From NCBI RefSeq assembly GCF_019805165.1, contig NZ_RWIJ01000013.1, positions 191,297 through 255,296 of the forward strand: a DNA stretch of 64,000 bases, read 5' to 3'. A program made the translations under genes and the position numbers. The notes beneath the pieces were generated by a model. The model saw only the letters and a program-made list of their open reading frames with translations, was not told the origin of the DNA and made no database searches. How positions within the stretch are numbered: position 1 is the first letter of the stretch; each line of letters opens with the position of its first letter. Source of the stretch: Azospirillum sp. 412522 (GTDB lineage Bacteria > Pseudomonadota > Alphaproteobacteria > Azospirillales > Azospirillaceae). Positions 9,516 through 19,059 of the stretch are shown here, one piece after another.

Positions 9516-10070
9516 TCAGAGGCCGAGCGCGATTTCGCGGCTGACGGCGTGCAGAATTCCCCAGACATGGTCGGCGAAGGAACGCCAGACCTCGATCCGG
9601 AAGCGGTTCTTGTCCTCGCGGATCAGGACGATCTGCGCCTTGTCGAAGAGGGTGCGGCAGCCGGTGCCGACCGCCATCGCCTCGACGTCGAAGGCGACGG
9701 CCGAGCGCAGGGCGAGCGCCGCGGCCTCCCCCTCCACCAGGATGCCGACCTCGCGATGGCCGATATCGACCAGACTGTGCATCTCCCCAAGGGCGGCGAA
9801 GGCGTCGGCGATGGCGTCGCCGTCGGCGACCGGCGCCGTCAGCACCCATTCGTCGGGGCCGAGCTGGAGCGCGGTCCGTCCGCCGGCCTCCACCATCCCG
9901 CCGATGCGGGCGGGAAGCGGCGTGCCGAAGGCGGCCCCGGCCGACTGGGCGGATGCCGGATCGATGCGCAGGCTGAAACGGGCGATGTCCTCGGCCACGC
10001 GGATGGCCAGCCTGCTCGTTTTGTCGCCGGTGATCGTCTTGCCCAGCAACGGGTGATTGGCCAGAAGCAC
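9516..10070 (-). CDS. soxG: Sarcosine oxidase, gamma subunit
   Basis: This is the small subunit of heterotetrameric sarcosine oxidase, which demethylates sarcosine to glycine with tetrahydrofolate as C1 acceptor. The frame is open further upstream, but I chose the GTG at 10070 (product starting MLLANHPLLGKT, 184 residues), because ATAGGAGG lies just before it and overlaps the soxA stop. The upstream extension would run back into soxA and is not family-like. The FSLRIDPASA and GPDEWVLTAP segments are typical. Order soxB-D-A-G is the classical one. Confidence 0.9.
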   Translation of the reverse strand: MLLANHPLLGKTITGDKTSRLAIRVAEDIARFSLRIDPASAQSAGAAFGTPLPARIGGMVEAGGRTALQLGPDEWVLTAPVADGDAIADAFAALGEMHSLVDIGHREVGILVEGEAAALALRSAVAFDVEAMAVGTGCRTLFDKAQIVLIREDKNRFRIEVWRSFADHVWGILHAVSREIALGL

Positions 10071-10080
10071 TTTGGGCCTC

Positions 10081-13080
10081 CTATGCGCTGAGACGCTTGT
10101 TCTCGGGATCGACGAACACCATGCCGCTGATCGTCGCGGCATGGACCTTGTCCGGCATCGGCACATGCACGGTCCGGCCCTGCAGCGACCGTCCGCCCTG
10201 GATCACCGCCAGGGCGATCGACCGCCCCAGCTCGGCACTCCAGTAGGACGAGGTCACATGGCCGACCATGTCCATCGGCACCGGCTGGTTGGGATCGAGG
10301 ACGATCTGCGCCCCTTCCTCCAGCACCGTCTTCGGATCGCTGGTCAGCAGGCCGACGAGCTGCTTGCGGTTCGTCGCCAGCATGTCCGGGCGGGACAGGG
10401 ACCGCTTGCCGACGAAGTCCGGCTTGGTCTTGCCGACGGCCCAGGCCAGGCCGGCATCGTCCGGCGTCAGCGTGCCGTCCGTGTCCTGGCCGACGATGAT
10501 GTAGCCCTTCTCGGCGCGCAGGACGTGCATCGTCTCGGTGCCGTAGGGGGTGATGCCGAACCGCTGGCCGGCCTCGAACAGCTTTTCCCACACCGCGCGG
10601 CCGTAGCGGGCCGGCACGTTGATCTCGAAGCCGAGTTCGCCGGTAAAGGAGACGCGGAACAGCCGGGTCGGCACGCCGCAGATCCTGCCGGTCGCCACCG
10701 CCATGTGCGGGAAGGCGCCGTCCGACAGGTCGATGCCCTCGACGAACGGCTCGATCAGCTTGCGGGCGTTCGGACCTTGCAGCGCGATCACCGACCATTG
10801 CTCGGTGGTCGAGGTCAGCCAGACCTTCAGGTCCGGCCATTCGGTCTGGAGGTAGTCCTCCATCATGGTCAGGACGCGCGCCGCGCCGCCGGTGGTGGTG
10901 GTGACGTGGAAGCGGTCATGGGCCAGACGCCCGATCACCCCGTCGTCGCGGATGAAGCCGTCCTCGCCCAGCAGCAGGCCGTAGCGGCATCGGCCGGGGG
11001 CCAGCTTGGTCCAGGCGTTGGTGTACATGCGGTTCATGAACTCGGCGGCGTCGGGACCGACGATCTCGATCTTGCCGAGGGTGGAGGCGTCGAAGATGCC
11101 GAGCGACGAGCGTACCGCCTTGCATTCGCGCGCCACCGCCGCATGCATGTCCTCGCCGACCTGCGGGAAGTACCAGGCGCGGCGCCACAGCGACACCGGC
11201 TCGAACGCCGCGCCGTTCTCTTCGGCCCAGCCGTCGATCGGCGTCTTGCGCGTCACCTCGAACAGCGCGCCCTTGTTGTAGCCGGCGAAGGTGCCGAAGC
11301 TGGTCGGGGTGTACGGCGGGCGGAAGGTGGTCAAACCGACGGCGGGGATCGGCCGCTTCAGCGCATCGGACGCGACCGCCAGACCGTTGATGTTGGACGT
11401 CTTGCCCTGGTCCGTCGCCATGCCGTTGGTGGTGTAGCGCTTGATGTGCTCGATGGACTTGAAGCCCTCGCGCACCGCCAGCCGGATGTCCTTGGCCATC
11501 ACGTCGTTCTGGAAATCGACGAACGCCTTGGCGTGGCCCGGATCGAGGTCGGTCGGCAGCTCGCGGCCGGTCACGCCGGTGAAGGACAGCTCGCCCTCGA
11601 CATGGTACGAGGCCGGCTGGGCGGCGAACCCGGCATCCGCCGCGGCGGCGGCACCGGCGGCGGCGCCGTCCTCGAAGGCGGCCTTCAGTCCGAAACGGCC
11701 CTTGCCGGCACCGGCCAGACGGCACTCCTCCTTGCCGCGGCCGGGCAGGAACATCTGGCCGTCCTCGTTCCAGGTCAGCGACCCCTGGGTGTGCGAGAAC
11801 AGATGGATGCTGGGGGTCCAGCCGCCCGACATCAGCAGGGCGTCGCAGGCGATGGTCTCGGCGCCGCCGACCTTGCCGCCAGCCGCCACGGGATTGACCC
11901 GCACCGAGGAAACGCGCAGCCGGCCCTTTGTGCCGGTGACGGTCCAGCCGATCAGCGCCCTGATGCGCAGCGCATCGGCCGCCGCGACAAGCTCGGTCGG
12001 CACGGTGCCGCGGACATCGACGATGGCCGCGACCTCCACCCCCGCCTTGGCGAGGTCGAAGGCGGCATGCCAGGCGCCGTCATGGCTGGTGACGACGACG
12101 ACCCGGTTGCCGACCTTGACGCCGTAGCGGTTCAGGTAGGTGCGGGCGGCCCCGGCCAGCATCACGCCCGGCCGGTCGTTGCCGGCGAACACCAGCGGCT
12201 TCTCGATGGCGCCCTGGGCCAGCACCACCTGCTTGGCACGGACCTTCCACATCCGTTCGCGCGGGGCGCCGTCCGGCACGATGCGCAGATGGTCGGTCAG
12301 CCGCTGGCACAGCCCGACGAAATTCTGGTGGTAATAGCCGATGGCCGTGGTGCGCGGCAGCACGGTGACGTTCGGCATCGCCGCCAGCGCGGCGTTGGCG
12401 TCCTCCAGCCAGTCCCAGGCGAGCTGCCCGTTGATCTCCGCCGCCGGCTCCGACAGCAGCGAGCCGCCAAGCTCCGACTGCTCGTCGCACAGGATGACCG
12501 ACGCGCCGCTGCGGCCCGCTTCCAGCGCCGCGGCGAGGCCGGCGGCACCGCCGCCGACGACCAGCACGTCGCAATGGGCGAAGCGGCTGGCGTAGGTGTC
12601 GGGATCGGGCGCCGACGGCGCCTTGCCCAGGCCGGCGGCGTTGCGGATGACCGGCTCGTAGACCTTGTCCCAGAAGCTTTTCGGCCACATGAAGGTCTTG
12701 TAGTAGAAACCGGCCGAGAACAGCATGTAGAGCGCGTCGTTCACCGCGCCGATGTCGCGGGTCAGCGACGGCCAGCGGTTCTGGCTCTCGGTCTTCAGCC
12801 CTTCGAAGACCTCCAGCACGGTCGCCCGCGTGTTCGGCTCGAACCGTCCGTTGCCGCGGTTGCTGCCGACCAGCGCGTTCGGCTCCTCCGACCCGGCGGT
12901 CAGGATGCCGCGCGGCCGGTGGTACTTGAAGGAGCGCCCGACGAGATGGACGCCGTTCGCCAGGAGCGCGGACGCCAGAGTGTCGCCCTCACAGCCGGTA
13001 TAATCGACGCCGTCGAAGCTGAAGCGGACCTGACGGCTGCGGTTGACCCTGCCCTTGCCGGCAATGCGGAAATTGCTCAT
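10081..13080 (-). CDS. soxA: Sarcosine oxidase, alpha subunit
   Basis: The 999-residue large subunit has an N-terminal domain with GCEGDTLASALLANG near residue 30, an NAD-binding Rossmann domain with VVGGGAAGLAAALEAG near residue 170, and a C-terminal GcvT-like tetrahydrofolate-binding half from about residue 610, with GELGFEINVP. The complex oxidises sarcosine to glycine and passes the methyl carbon to folate or releases formaldehyde. The start at 13080 (MSNFRIAGKG) gives a 4-bp ATGA overlap with soxD. A longer reading from 13323 would run through soxD and is rejected. Confidence 0.95.
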   Translation of the reverse strand: MSNFRIAGKGRVNRSRQVRFSFDGVDYTGCEGDTLASALLANGVHLVGRSFKYHRPRGILTAGSEEPNALVGSNRGNGRFEPNTRATVLEVFEGLKTESQNRWPSLTRDIGAVNDALYMLFSAGFYYKTFMWPKSFWDKVYEPVIRNAAGLGKAPSAPDPDTYASRFAHCDVLVVGGGAAGLAAALEAGRSGASVILCDEQSELGGSLLSEPAAEINGQLAWDWLEDANAALAAMPNVTVLPRTTAIGYYHQNFVGLCQRLTDHLRIVPDGAPRERMWKVRAKQVVLAQGAIEKPLVFAGNDRPGVMLAGAARTYLNRYGVKVGNRVVVVTSHDGAWHAAFDLAKAGVEVAAIVDVRGTVPTELVAAADALRIRALIGWTVTGTKGRLRVSSVRVNPVAAGGKVGGAETIACDALLMSGGWTPSIHLFSHTQGSLTWNEDGQMFLPGRGKEECRLAGAGKGRFGLKAAFEDGAAAGAAAAADAGFAAQPASYHVEGELSFTGVTGRELPTDLDPGHAKAFVDFQNDVMAKDIRLAVREGFKSIEHIKRYTTNGMATDQGKTSNINGLAVASDALKRPIPAVGLTTFRPPYTPTSFGTFAGYNKGALFEVTRKTPIDGWAEENGAAFEPVSLWRRAWYFPQVGEDMHAAVARECKAVRSSLGIFDASTLGKIEIVGPDAAEFMNRMYTNAWTKLAPGRCRYGLLLGEDGFIRDDGVIGRLAHDRFHVTTTTGGAARVLTMMEDYLQTEWPDLKVWLTSTTEQWSVIALQGPNARKLIEPFVEGIDLSDGAFPHMAVATGRICGVPTRLFRVSFTGELGFEINVPARYGRAVWEKLFEAGQRFGITPYGTETMHVLRAEKGYIIVGQDTDGTLTPDDAGLAWAVGKTKPDFVGKRSLSRPDMLATNRKQLVGLLTSDPKTVLEEGAQIVLDPNQPVPMDMVGHVTSSYWSAELGRSIALAVIQGGRSLQGRTVHVPMPDKVHAATISGMVFVDPENKRLSA

Positions 13081-13439
13081 GGACGTGCTTCCTTGACGCT
13101 GGCGGCAGTGGGGGCGGCAGCGGAGTCGGCGGCGGCACTGGTGGAGGCGAGCGCGATCTCCTCGTCGCCCGGACGCGGGGTCCCCGCCTTGTAGGTCATG
13201 GCGAACTTGTCGGTCACGGTGTCGCGCACCGCGTTGAAGAAGCGGCCGCAGCCGTGCATGTGGCGCCAGCGCTCGAAATGCCGGCCGCGCGGGTTGGTGC
13301 GGATGAAGAGGAAGTCGCGCCATTCGTCGTCGGACAGGGCGGCGGGGTCCGCCGGGCGGGCGATGTGCGCCTCGCCGGCATAGGTGAACTCCACCTCGGG
13401 GCGCTCTGCTTCGCAGTAGGGGCAGCGGATGAGCAGCAT
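13077..13439 (-). CDS. soxD: Sarcosine oxidase, delta subunit
   Basis: This 120-residue zinc-binding subunit starts MLLIRCPYCEAERPEVEF. The CPYC pair together with His and Cys in MHGCGRFFN match the four zinc ligands known for SoxD. A TGAGGAGACGACC sequence ahead of the ATG is a strong ribosome binding site. It sits 10 bp after soxB and overlaps soxA by 4 bp, so translation is likely coupled. The last 25 residues, rich in Ala, Ser and Thr, look like a flexible tail. Confidence 0.93.
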   Translation of the reverse strand: MLLIRCPYCEAERPEVEFTYAGEAHIARPADPAALSDDEWRDFLFIRTNPRGRHFERWRHMHGCGRFFNAVRDTVTDKFAMTYKAGTPRPGDEEIALASTSAAADSAAAPTAASVKEARP

Positions 13440-13449
13440 GGTCGTCTCC

Positions 13450-14703
13450 TCAATGCGCGACGGCGGCGGCGGCGGCCTCGTCGATCAGCCGGCCGGTCTT
13501 GAAGCGCTCCAGCGTGAAGGGCGCGTTGATCGGGTGCGGCTCGTCGCGGGCGATGGTGTGGGCGAAGACGTTGGCCGACCCCGGCGTCGCCTTGAAGCCG
13601 CCGGTGCCCCAGCCGCAATTGACGTAGAGACCCGGCACCGGCGTCTTGCCGATGATCGGCGAGCGGTCGGGCGTGACGTCGACGATGCCGCCCCATTTGC
13701 GCAGCATGCGCATGCGGTTGAAGATCGGAAACACCTCGCAGATGGCGGCGACGGTGTGCTCGATCAGCGGCAGACCGCCGCGCTGGCTGTAGGAGGTGTA
13801 CTGGTCGGTGCCGGATCCGATGACCAGCTCGCCCTTGTCGGACTGGCTGATGTAGGCGTGCACGGTGTTGGACATCACCACGCAGGGGAAGACCGGCTTC
13901 ACCGGCTCCGACACCAGCGCCTGCAACGGATAGCTTTCCAGCGGCAGCCGGACGCCGGCGGTGTCCATCACCACCGAGGTGTTGCCGGCGGCCGACACCG
14001 CGACCTTCTTGGCCTTGATGAAGCCGCGGGCCGTCTCCACCCCGGTGACGCGGCCGTCGGCGTCACGGCGGATCGCGGTCACCGGGCAGTTCTGGATGAT
14101 GTCCACCCCGCGCGCCGAGGCGGCCCGCGCGTAGCCCCAGGCGACCGCATCGTGGCGGGCGGTGCCGCCGCGCCGCTGCAACGCCGCGCCCACCACCGGA
14201 TAGCGGGCGTTGGCGGCGATGTTCAGCGGCGGGCAGTATTCCTTGGCCTGCTCCGGCGTCAGCCACTCGTTGTCGATGCCGTTCAGGCGGTTGGAATGGA
14301 TGTGGCGCTTGAAGCTCTGGACGTCATGGACCGTGTGCGCCAGCATCATCACGCCGCGCTGCGAGAACATGACGTTGTAGTTCAGCTCCTGGCTCAGCCC
14401 TTCCCACAGCTTCACCGCATGCTCGTAGAGCCGGGCGCTCTCGTCGTAGAGGTAGTTGGAGCGGATGATGGTGGTGTTGCGGCCGGTGTTGCCGCCGCCG
14501 AGCCAGCCCTTCTCCACCACCGCGACGTTGGTGATGCCGTGTTCCTTGGCGAGGTAATAGGCCGCACCCAGACCATGCCCGCCCGCCCCGACGATCACGA
14601 CGTCATATTCGGCTTTCGGTTCCGCATCGGGCCATTGAGGCTGCCAGTTCTTGTTGCCGGTCAGCGCGTTGGTCAGCAGCGAGGAGAATGAGAAGCGGGT
14701 CAT
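13450..14703 (-). CDS. soxB: Sarcosine oxidase, beta subunit
   Basis: This is the catalytic flavin subunit (417 residues, DAO fold). Residues 39-44 are GAGGHG in VVIVGAGGHGLGAAYYLA, the FAD phosphate-binding loop, and WLGGGNTGRNTTIIRSNYL is diagnostic of SoxB. It is the first gene of the soxBDAG-glyA-sdaA operon. The promoter must lie in the 114-bp gap shared with the divergent regulator at 14818, which is a natural candidate for its control. Confidence 0.96.
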   Translation of the reverse strand: MTRFSFSSLLTNALTGNKNWQPQWPDAEPKAEYDVVIVGAGGHGLGAAYYLAKEHGITNVAVVEKGWLGGGNTGRNTTIIRSNYLYDESARLYEHAVKLWEGLSQELNYNVMFSQRGVMMLAHTVHDVQSFKRHIHSNRLNGIDNEWLTPEQAKEYCPPLNIAANARYPVVGAALQRRGGTARHDAVAWGYARAASARGVDIIQNCPVTAIRRDADGRVTGVETARGFIKAKKVAVSAAGNTSVVMDTAGVRLPLESYPLQALVSEPVKPVFPCVVMSNTVHAYISQSDKGELVIGSGTDQYTSYSQRGGLPLIEHTVAAICEVFPIFNRMRMLRKWGGIVDVTPDRSPIIGKTPVPGLYVNCGWGTGGFKATPGSANVFAHTIARDEPHPINAPFTLERFKTGRLIDEAAAAAVAH

Positions 14704-14817
14704 GGCAGCACCGCGAAGTTCAATGTGCTGACAGTATCGGCAGGCGACCCTTCGTTGGACAGAATGGATGCGTCAGTTTAATGTCACCCGTGCGACGGTG
14801 CGTCCGACGGAGACGAC

Positions 14818-15861
14818 ATGACCAACAGCATCGGTGCAAATGGTATCGGGGCAGGCCGCGTCAGGACCAACGGCACGAGGCCCGGCAAATTCCCCGACCG
14901 TCCGGCGGCGCCGCGCCTGTCCGTCGGCTTCATCCTCGCCCACCGCTTCACGCTGTGCGCCTTCGCCAATTTCGTCGACGTGCTGCGGCTCGCCGCCGAC
15001 GAGGGCGACCGCAGCCGGCCGATCCTGTGCGAGTGGGCCGTGCTGTCCGACCAGATGCGGCCGGTGGCGTCGAGCTGCGGCATGCTGGTCCAGCCGACCG
15101 AGCGGCTGGGCGACCCGGCAAAGTTCGACTACATCGTGGTGATCGGCGGGCTGATCGACGAGATCTCCAACCTCAGCCCCGACTACATCCGCTACCTGCG
15201 ACAGGCGGCGGCGTCGAGGATCCCGCTGGTCGGAGTCTGCACCGGCGCCTTCATTTTGCAGCGGGCCGGGCTGATGGACGGCTACCGCTGCTGCATCAGC
15301 TGGTTCCACCACGCCGATTTCCTGGAGCAGTTCGACGGCATCACGCCGGTGTCCGACCAGATCTTCATCGTCGACCGCGACCGGCTGACCTGCTCGGGCG
15401 GCACCAGCTCGGCCCACCTCGCCGCCCATCTCGTCGAAAAGCATGTCGGCCGCGCCCAGGCGCGCAAGAGCCTGCACATCATGATCATCGACGACGCCCT
15501 GCGCGGGGAGAAGCCGCAGCCGGGCATCCCGCTCGACTTCACCACCAACGACGAGGTGGTGCGGAAGGCGCTGCTGCTGATGCAGCAGAACATCGACATG
15601 CCGCTGTCGGTGGCGGAGATGGCGCGCCGGCTGGGGGCGGCCCGGCGCCAGATGGAACGCCATTTCCAGAACGCGCTGGGCATGACGCCGACCGAGGCCT
15701 ATCGGATCATGCGGCTGGAACATGCCGAGTTCCTGCTGCGCAACACCGAACAGTCGGTGACCGAGGTCGCCGCCGCCGTCGGCTTCTGCGATTCCTCGCA
15801 CTTCGTCCGCGCCTTCAAGGAACGGCGCGGCATGACGCCGTCGGTCTTCCGCAAGGGCTGA
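14818..15861 (+). CDS. GlxA-family AraC-type regulator beside sox operon
   Basis: This 347-residue protein has an N-terminal DJ-1/PfpI-like domain (LSVGFILAHRFTLCAFANFVDVLRLA, GVCTGAFILQRAG) and a C-terminal AraC double helix-turn-helix (MPLSVAEMARRLGAARRQMERHF, VTEVAAAVGFCDSSHFVRAFKE). It belongs to the group that includes GbdR and SouR, regulators of betaine, dimethylglycine and sarcosine use in Pseudomonas. Its position, divergent from soxB, suggests it responds to sarcosine or glycine, by inference only. It is one of three such regulators in the window. Confidence 0.88.
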   Translation: MTNSIGANGIGAGRVRTNGTRPGKFPDRPAAPRLSVGFILAHRFTLCAFANFVDVLRLAADEGDRSRPILCEWAVLSDQMRPVASSCGMLVQPTERLGDPAKFDYIVVIGGLIDEISNLSPDYIRYLRQAAASRIPLVGVCTGAFILQRAGLMDGYRCCISWFHHADFLEQFDGITPVSDQIFIVDRDRLTCSGGTSSAHLAAHLVEKHVGRAQARKSLHIMIIDDALRGEKPQPGIPLDFTTNDEVVRKALLLMQQNIDMPLSVAEMARRLGAARRQMERHFQNALGMTPTEAYRIMRLEHAEFLLRNTEQSVTEVAAAVGFCDSSHFVRAFKERRGMTPSVFRKG

Positions 15862-16050
15862 GACGCCGACAGGGCCGTTTCATTCAACGCCGGTGACGCA
15901 CCGATACAATCGGCGGGTGGATCCTTTCGCCATGCTGCGGTCGATGAAACGGTCGGGAGCGCAAAGCATCCGCCGTGACCGCGACCCGCCCTTCGGCAAC
16001 CCGCCTTCCATGGCTTGCCGGACAGACCCGGACAGAAAAGGATGGCGACC

Positions 16051-16581
16051 ATGCTCGACGACAACGACACCCTGCAGATGCACTGGCGCGAAGCCGGCAT
16101 TCCCGAAGAGCTGTGCCGGGAGCTTGCGCTGGCATCGGCGCCGATGCGCCTGCACGCCCATCCGCCGGTGCGGACCGTCGCCGATGCGGAGGAGCATTGG
16201 CGCAGCGTTCCCGGCGTGCACACCAAGAACCTGCTGCTGAAGGATGCCAAGGGCGTGCTGTGGCTGGTGGTGCTGCCGCACGACCAGTCGGTGAACATGA
16301 AGGAGCTGGCCCCGGTCATCGGCTCGGCCAAGCTGTCCTTCGCCTCGCCGGTCACGCTGGAACAGGTCCTGTCGATCGAGCCGGGCGGAGTCAGCCCGCT
16401 GGCCCTGGTGGCGGACAAGGAACGGCGCGTCCGTCTGGTGCTGGAACGGCGCATCCTCGCCGGCGACACCGTCAATTTCCACCCCATGACGAACCGCGCG
16501 ACGCTGTCGATGCACCCGGACGACCTGTCGGCGTTCCTGCGCCGGCTCGGCTATGAGCCGACGGTCGTCGACCTCGCCTGA
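16051..16581 (+). CDS. ProX/YbaK-like aminoacyl-tRNA deacylase domain protein
   Basis: The product (176 residues from this start) is a single YbaK/EbsC domain. HTKNLLLKDAKGVLWLVVLP holds the lysine of the family, and IGSAKLSFASPVTLEQVLSIEPGGVSPLAL is the substrate-cleft region of free-standing editing enzymes such as ProXp-ala. Members hydrolyse mischarged aminoacyl-tRNA, commonly Ala-tRNA(Pro). I chose the ATG at 16051 because AAAAGG is 9 bp upstream; an ATG at 16042 is directly against that sequence. Link to C1 metabolism is not obvious. Confidence 0.82.
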   Translation: MLDDNDTLQMHWREAGIPEELCRELALASAPMRLHAHPPVRTVADAEEHWRSVPGVHTKNLLLKDAKGVLWLVVLPHDQSVNMKELAPVIGSAKLSFASPVTLEQVLSIEPGGVSPLALVADKERRVRLVLERRILAGDTVNFHPMTNRATLSMHPDDLSAFLRRLGYEPTVVDLA

Positions 16582-16630
16582 CCGCCCCGGCCAATTCCTT
16601 CCCGGCCCTTCCTTCAGCGCGAGGCCTGCG

Positions 16631-17494
16631 ATGCGTCCCAACCACAACCCGTTCTACATGACCGTCAGCTGCCGGAGCCGGCCGGGGATCATCTCCGCCC
16701 TCTCGACCTATCTGTCGGACCGCGGCTGCGACATCATGGAAAGCGCCCAGTTCGTCGATCACGACGGCGAGCATTTCTTCCTGCGGATGGCCTTCGAGGC
16801 TCCGGAAGCGATCCGGAGCGACGCCGTTCTGATCGAGGACCTGCAACCCGTCGTGGACCGCTTCGCGATGACCCTGACGGTGCGGGACGCCCGGCGGCGC
16901 CCGCGGATCCTCATCATGGTGTCGAAGTTCGGCCATTGCCTGAACGACCTGCTGTACCGCCACAGCATCGGGGCGCTGCCCGTCGACATCGTCGGCGTCG
17001 TCTCCAACCACGACGCCTTCCGGTCGCAGGTCGAAGCGCACGGCATTCCCTACCACCATCTCCCGGTCTCGCCCGGCAACAAGCGGGAACAGGAACTCCG
17101 CCTGATGGAGATCGTGGAGACGAACGACGTCGAACTCGTCGTGCTCGCCCGCTACATGCAGGTGCTGTCGCAGGACCTCTGCACCCGGATGGCGGGACGG
17201 GTCATCAACATCCACCACAGCTTCCTGCCCAGCTTCAAAGGCGCCAAGCCTTATCACCAAGCCTACGCGCGCGGCGTGAAGCTGATCGGCGCCACGGCGC
17301 ACTACGTCACCGACGACCTCGACGAAGGGCCGATCATCGAACAGGAGGTGGCGCGCGTCGATCATTCGATGTCGCCCGACGATCTGGTCGCCATCGGCCG
17401 CGACGTCGAAAGCGTCGTGCTGGCCCGCGCCATCCGGCTGCACATCGAGGCGCGCGTCATGCTCCACGACCATCGGGCCATCGTGCTGCGGTAA
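16631..17494 (+). CDS. purU: Formyltetrahydrofolate deformylase
   Basis: PurU hydrolyses 10-formyl-tetrahydrofolate to formate and tetrahydrofolate. The 287-residue product has an N-terminal ACT domain (CRSRPGIISALSTYLSDRGCDI) and a formyltransferase-like domain with MVSKFGHCLNDLLYR, NIHHSFLPSFKGAKPYHQAY and HYVTDDLDEGPIIEQE, which contain the catalytic Asn/His/Asp set. The frame extends to 16553, but the ATG at 16631 gives the usual length. In this setting it would free folate loaded with methyl carbons from sarcosine and release them as formate. Confidence 0.95.
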   Translation: MRPNHNPFYMTVSCRSRPGIISALSTYLSDRGCDIMESAQFVDHDGEHFFLRMAFEAPEAIRSDAVLIEDLQPVVDRFAMTLTVRDARRRPRILIMVSKFGHCLNDLLYRHSIGALPVDIVGVVSNHDAFRSQVEAHGIPYHHLPVSPGNKREQELRLMEIVETNDVELVVLARYMQVLSQDLCTRMAGRVINIHHSFLPSFKGAKPYHQAYARGVKLIGATAHYVTDDLDEGPIIEQEVARVDHSMSPDDLVAIGRDVESVVLARAIRLHIEARVMLHDHRAIVLR

Positions 17495-17513
17495 CAAGGG
17501 GAGTTCAGCGATC

Positions 17514-17690
17514 ATGCAGCTCATCGACGAAAACGCCACCCAGTCGGTCCGGCGGGCCTTTACGGCGGGCGGCCTCGCCGCGGCGGTGCAGGAGTTGCGC
17601 CGGCATGTCGTCATCGAGGACGACCGCGTGGCGCTCGCCACCGTCGAAGCCCTCCTCGCCAGTGTCAACGACGGCGCCACCCGGCTATAA
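17514..17690 (+). CDS. Small protein of unknown function (58 residues)
   Basis: An ATG at 17514 opens a 58-codon frame ending with TAA at 17688. It begins MQLIDENATQSVRRAFTAGG and is rich in Ala, Val and Arg, with a predicted helix over the middle. AAGGGGAG lies about 9 bp ahead of the ATG. It follows purU by 19 bp and precedes the MFS gene, from which it is separated by a TTCCCG-N6-CGGGAA hairpin (17699-17716). I do not recognise the family. Third-position GC is high, in line with real coding sequence. Confidence 0.6.
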   Translation: MQLIDENATQSVRRAFTAGGLAAAVQELRRHVVIEDDRVALATVEALLASVNDGATRL

Positions 17691-17762
17691 GGACGCCGTT
17701 CCCGCCCGGCCGGGAATGTCGGCCCCGACATGCGGGCGTTTTCCCCTCCGGCGGATCAAGCG

Positions 17763-19037
17763 ATGCCCCTCCTCCAACCGATCGTCCCGTTGCTCGTCGC
17801 CGTGTTCCTGATGATGGGGGGCACGGGCGCGCTGACGACCATCGTCAGCGTCCGGATGGACGCCGCGGGCGCGTCGCCCATCCTGCTCGGCGCCCTGACC
17901 GCCGCCTACTACCTGGGAGTGACCATCGGCTCGACGCAGGCCTACCGGCTCGTCGGGCAGGTCGGCCACATCCGCGCCTTCAGCGCCTGCGCGACGGTGA
18001 TGGTCGCGGCGACCCTGGGACACAGCCTGGGGTCCGATCCCGCCGCCTGGGTCGCCCTCCGCCTCGTCGAGGGCTGCTGCATGGCCGGCCTGTTCGTCTG
18101 CATCGAGAGCTGGCTGAACCAGAGCGCCACGTCCGGCACGCGCGGGCAGATCCTGGCCCTCTACATGATCGCGCTCTACGGGGCGCAGGGCGCCGGCCAG
18201 TATCTGATGGTGGTCGAGGATCCGCACGGCTTCCGGCAGTTCGTCCTGGTGGCGATGCTGATATCGCTGGCCGTTCTCCCGGTCGCGCTGAGCCGCAAGG
18301 CCCCGCCCCTTCTCCAGAAGCTGGCGCCCGTCCGCATCGCCCACCTGTATCGGGCAAGCCCGCTGGGGTTCGCCGGCACCGTGATCAGCGGTCTGGTCGT
18401 CGGCGCCTTCTATGGGCTGGGTCCGGTCTATGTCCGCCACCTGGGCTACGATCTCGGCCAGTCCGCCAGCTTCGTCAGCGCCGCCATCGTCGGCGGCATG
18501 CTGCTCCAGTGGCCCTTCGGGAAGCTGTCGGACCTGTTCGACCGGCGGCTGGTGCTGGTCGGCCTGTTCGCCGCCCTGATCCTCGTCAGCATCGGCATGA
18601 CGATGCTTCCGCAGAGCGGATTCGCCCCCCTCGTCGGCGGCGTCGCCCTGTTCGGCGGGATCATCTTCGCGATCTATCCGATCTGCGTCTCGCACACCAA
18701 CGACTTCCTGACGCCCGCCGAGATGGTGCCGGCGAGCGGCGGCATGGTGCTGGGTTTTTCGATGGGCGCCATCGCCGGCCCCTTCCTGGCCTCTCTGGTG
18801 ATGGCGGCGTTCGAACAGGATGGCTTGTTCCTGTTCTCGGCGCTGGTGGCGGCGGCCGCGCTGTCCTTCGCGCTCTGGCGGATGACGGTCCGGCCCCCCG
18901 TTCCCATCGAGCAGCGCCTCCCCTTCCTCCCCCAGGCGCCGATTGCCGGCCCTCTGGACTGTGTTGCGGCTGGCAAGGGGAAGCCCGGGAGTGGCATCGG
19001 CGACGCCGCCCCCGGAACGGAGCCATCCAGGCCCTGA
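17763..19037 (+). CDS. MFS transporter, YcaD-like
   Basis: The product is an integral membrane protein of 424 residues with about 12 hydrophobic segments. It opens PLLVAVFLMMGGTGALTTIVSVRMD, then ILLGALTAAYYLGVTIGS, which resembles the YcaD/UMF1-type sugar- and drug-like permeases. QWPFGKLSDLFDRRLVL is the MFS loop 8-9 motif. I chose ATG 17763 (GGCGG upstream) over the ATG at 17730. Substrate is unknown. The tail beyond the last membrane segment (FLPQAPIAGPLD onward) looks unstructured. It ends 22 bp from the convergent Fae-like gene. Confidence 0.85.
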   Translation: MPLLQPIVPLLVAVFLMMGGTGALTTIVSVRMDAAGASPILLGALTAAYYLGVTIGSTQAYRLVGQVGHIRAFSACATVMVAATLGHSLGSDPAAWVALRLVEGCCMAGLFVCIESWLNQSATSGTRGQILALYMIALYGAQGAGQYLMVVEDPHGFRQFVLVAMLISLAVLPVALSRKAPPLLQKLAPVRIAHLYRASPLGFAGTVISGLVVGAFYGLGPVYVRHLGYDLGQSASFVSAAIVGGMLLQWPFGKLSDLFDRRLVLVGLFAALILVSIGMTMLPQSGFAPLVGGVALFGGIIFAIYPICVSHTNDFLTPAEMVPASGGMVLGFSMGAIAGPFLASLVMAAFEQDGLFLFSALVAAAALSFALWRMTVRPPVPIEQRLPFLPQAPIAGPLDCVAAGKGKPGSGIGDAAPGTEPSRP

Positions 19038-19059
19038 CCCGTCGCGCCGGGACGATCCG

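Noticed and set aside
10057..13194. Long plus-strand open frame of 1045 codons
   Set aside because: It is antisense to soxA, whose protein is a full-length family member; open antisense frames are common in high-GC DNA. The translation is rich in Arg, Gly and His and has no domain.
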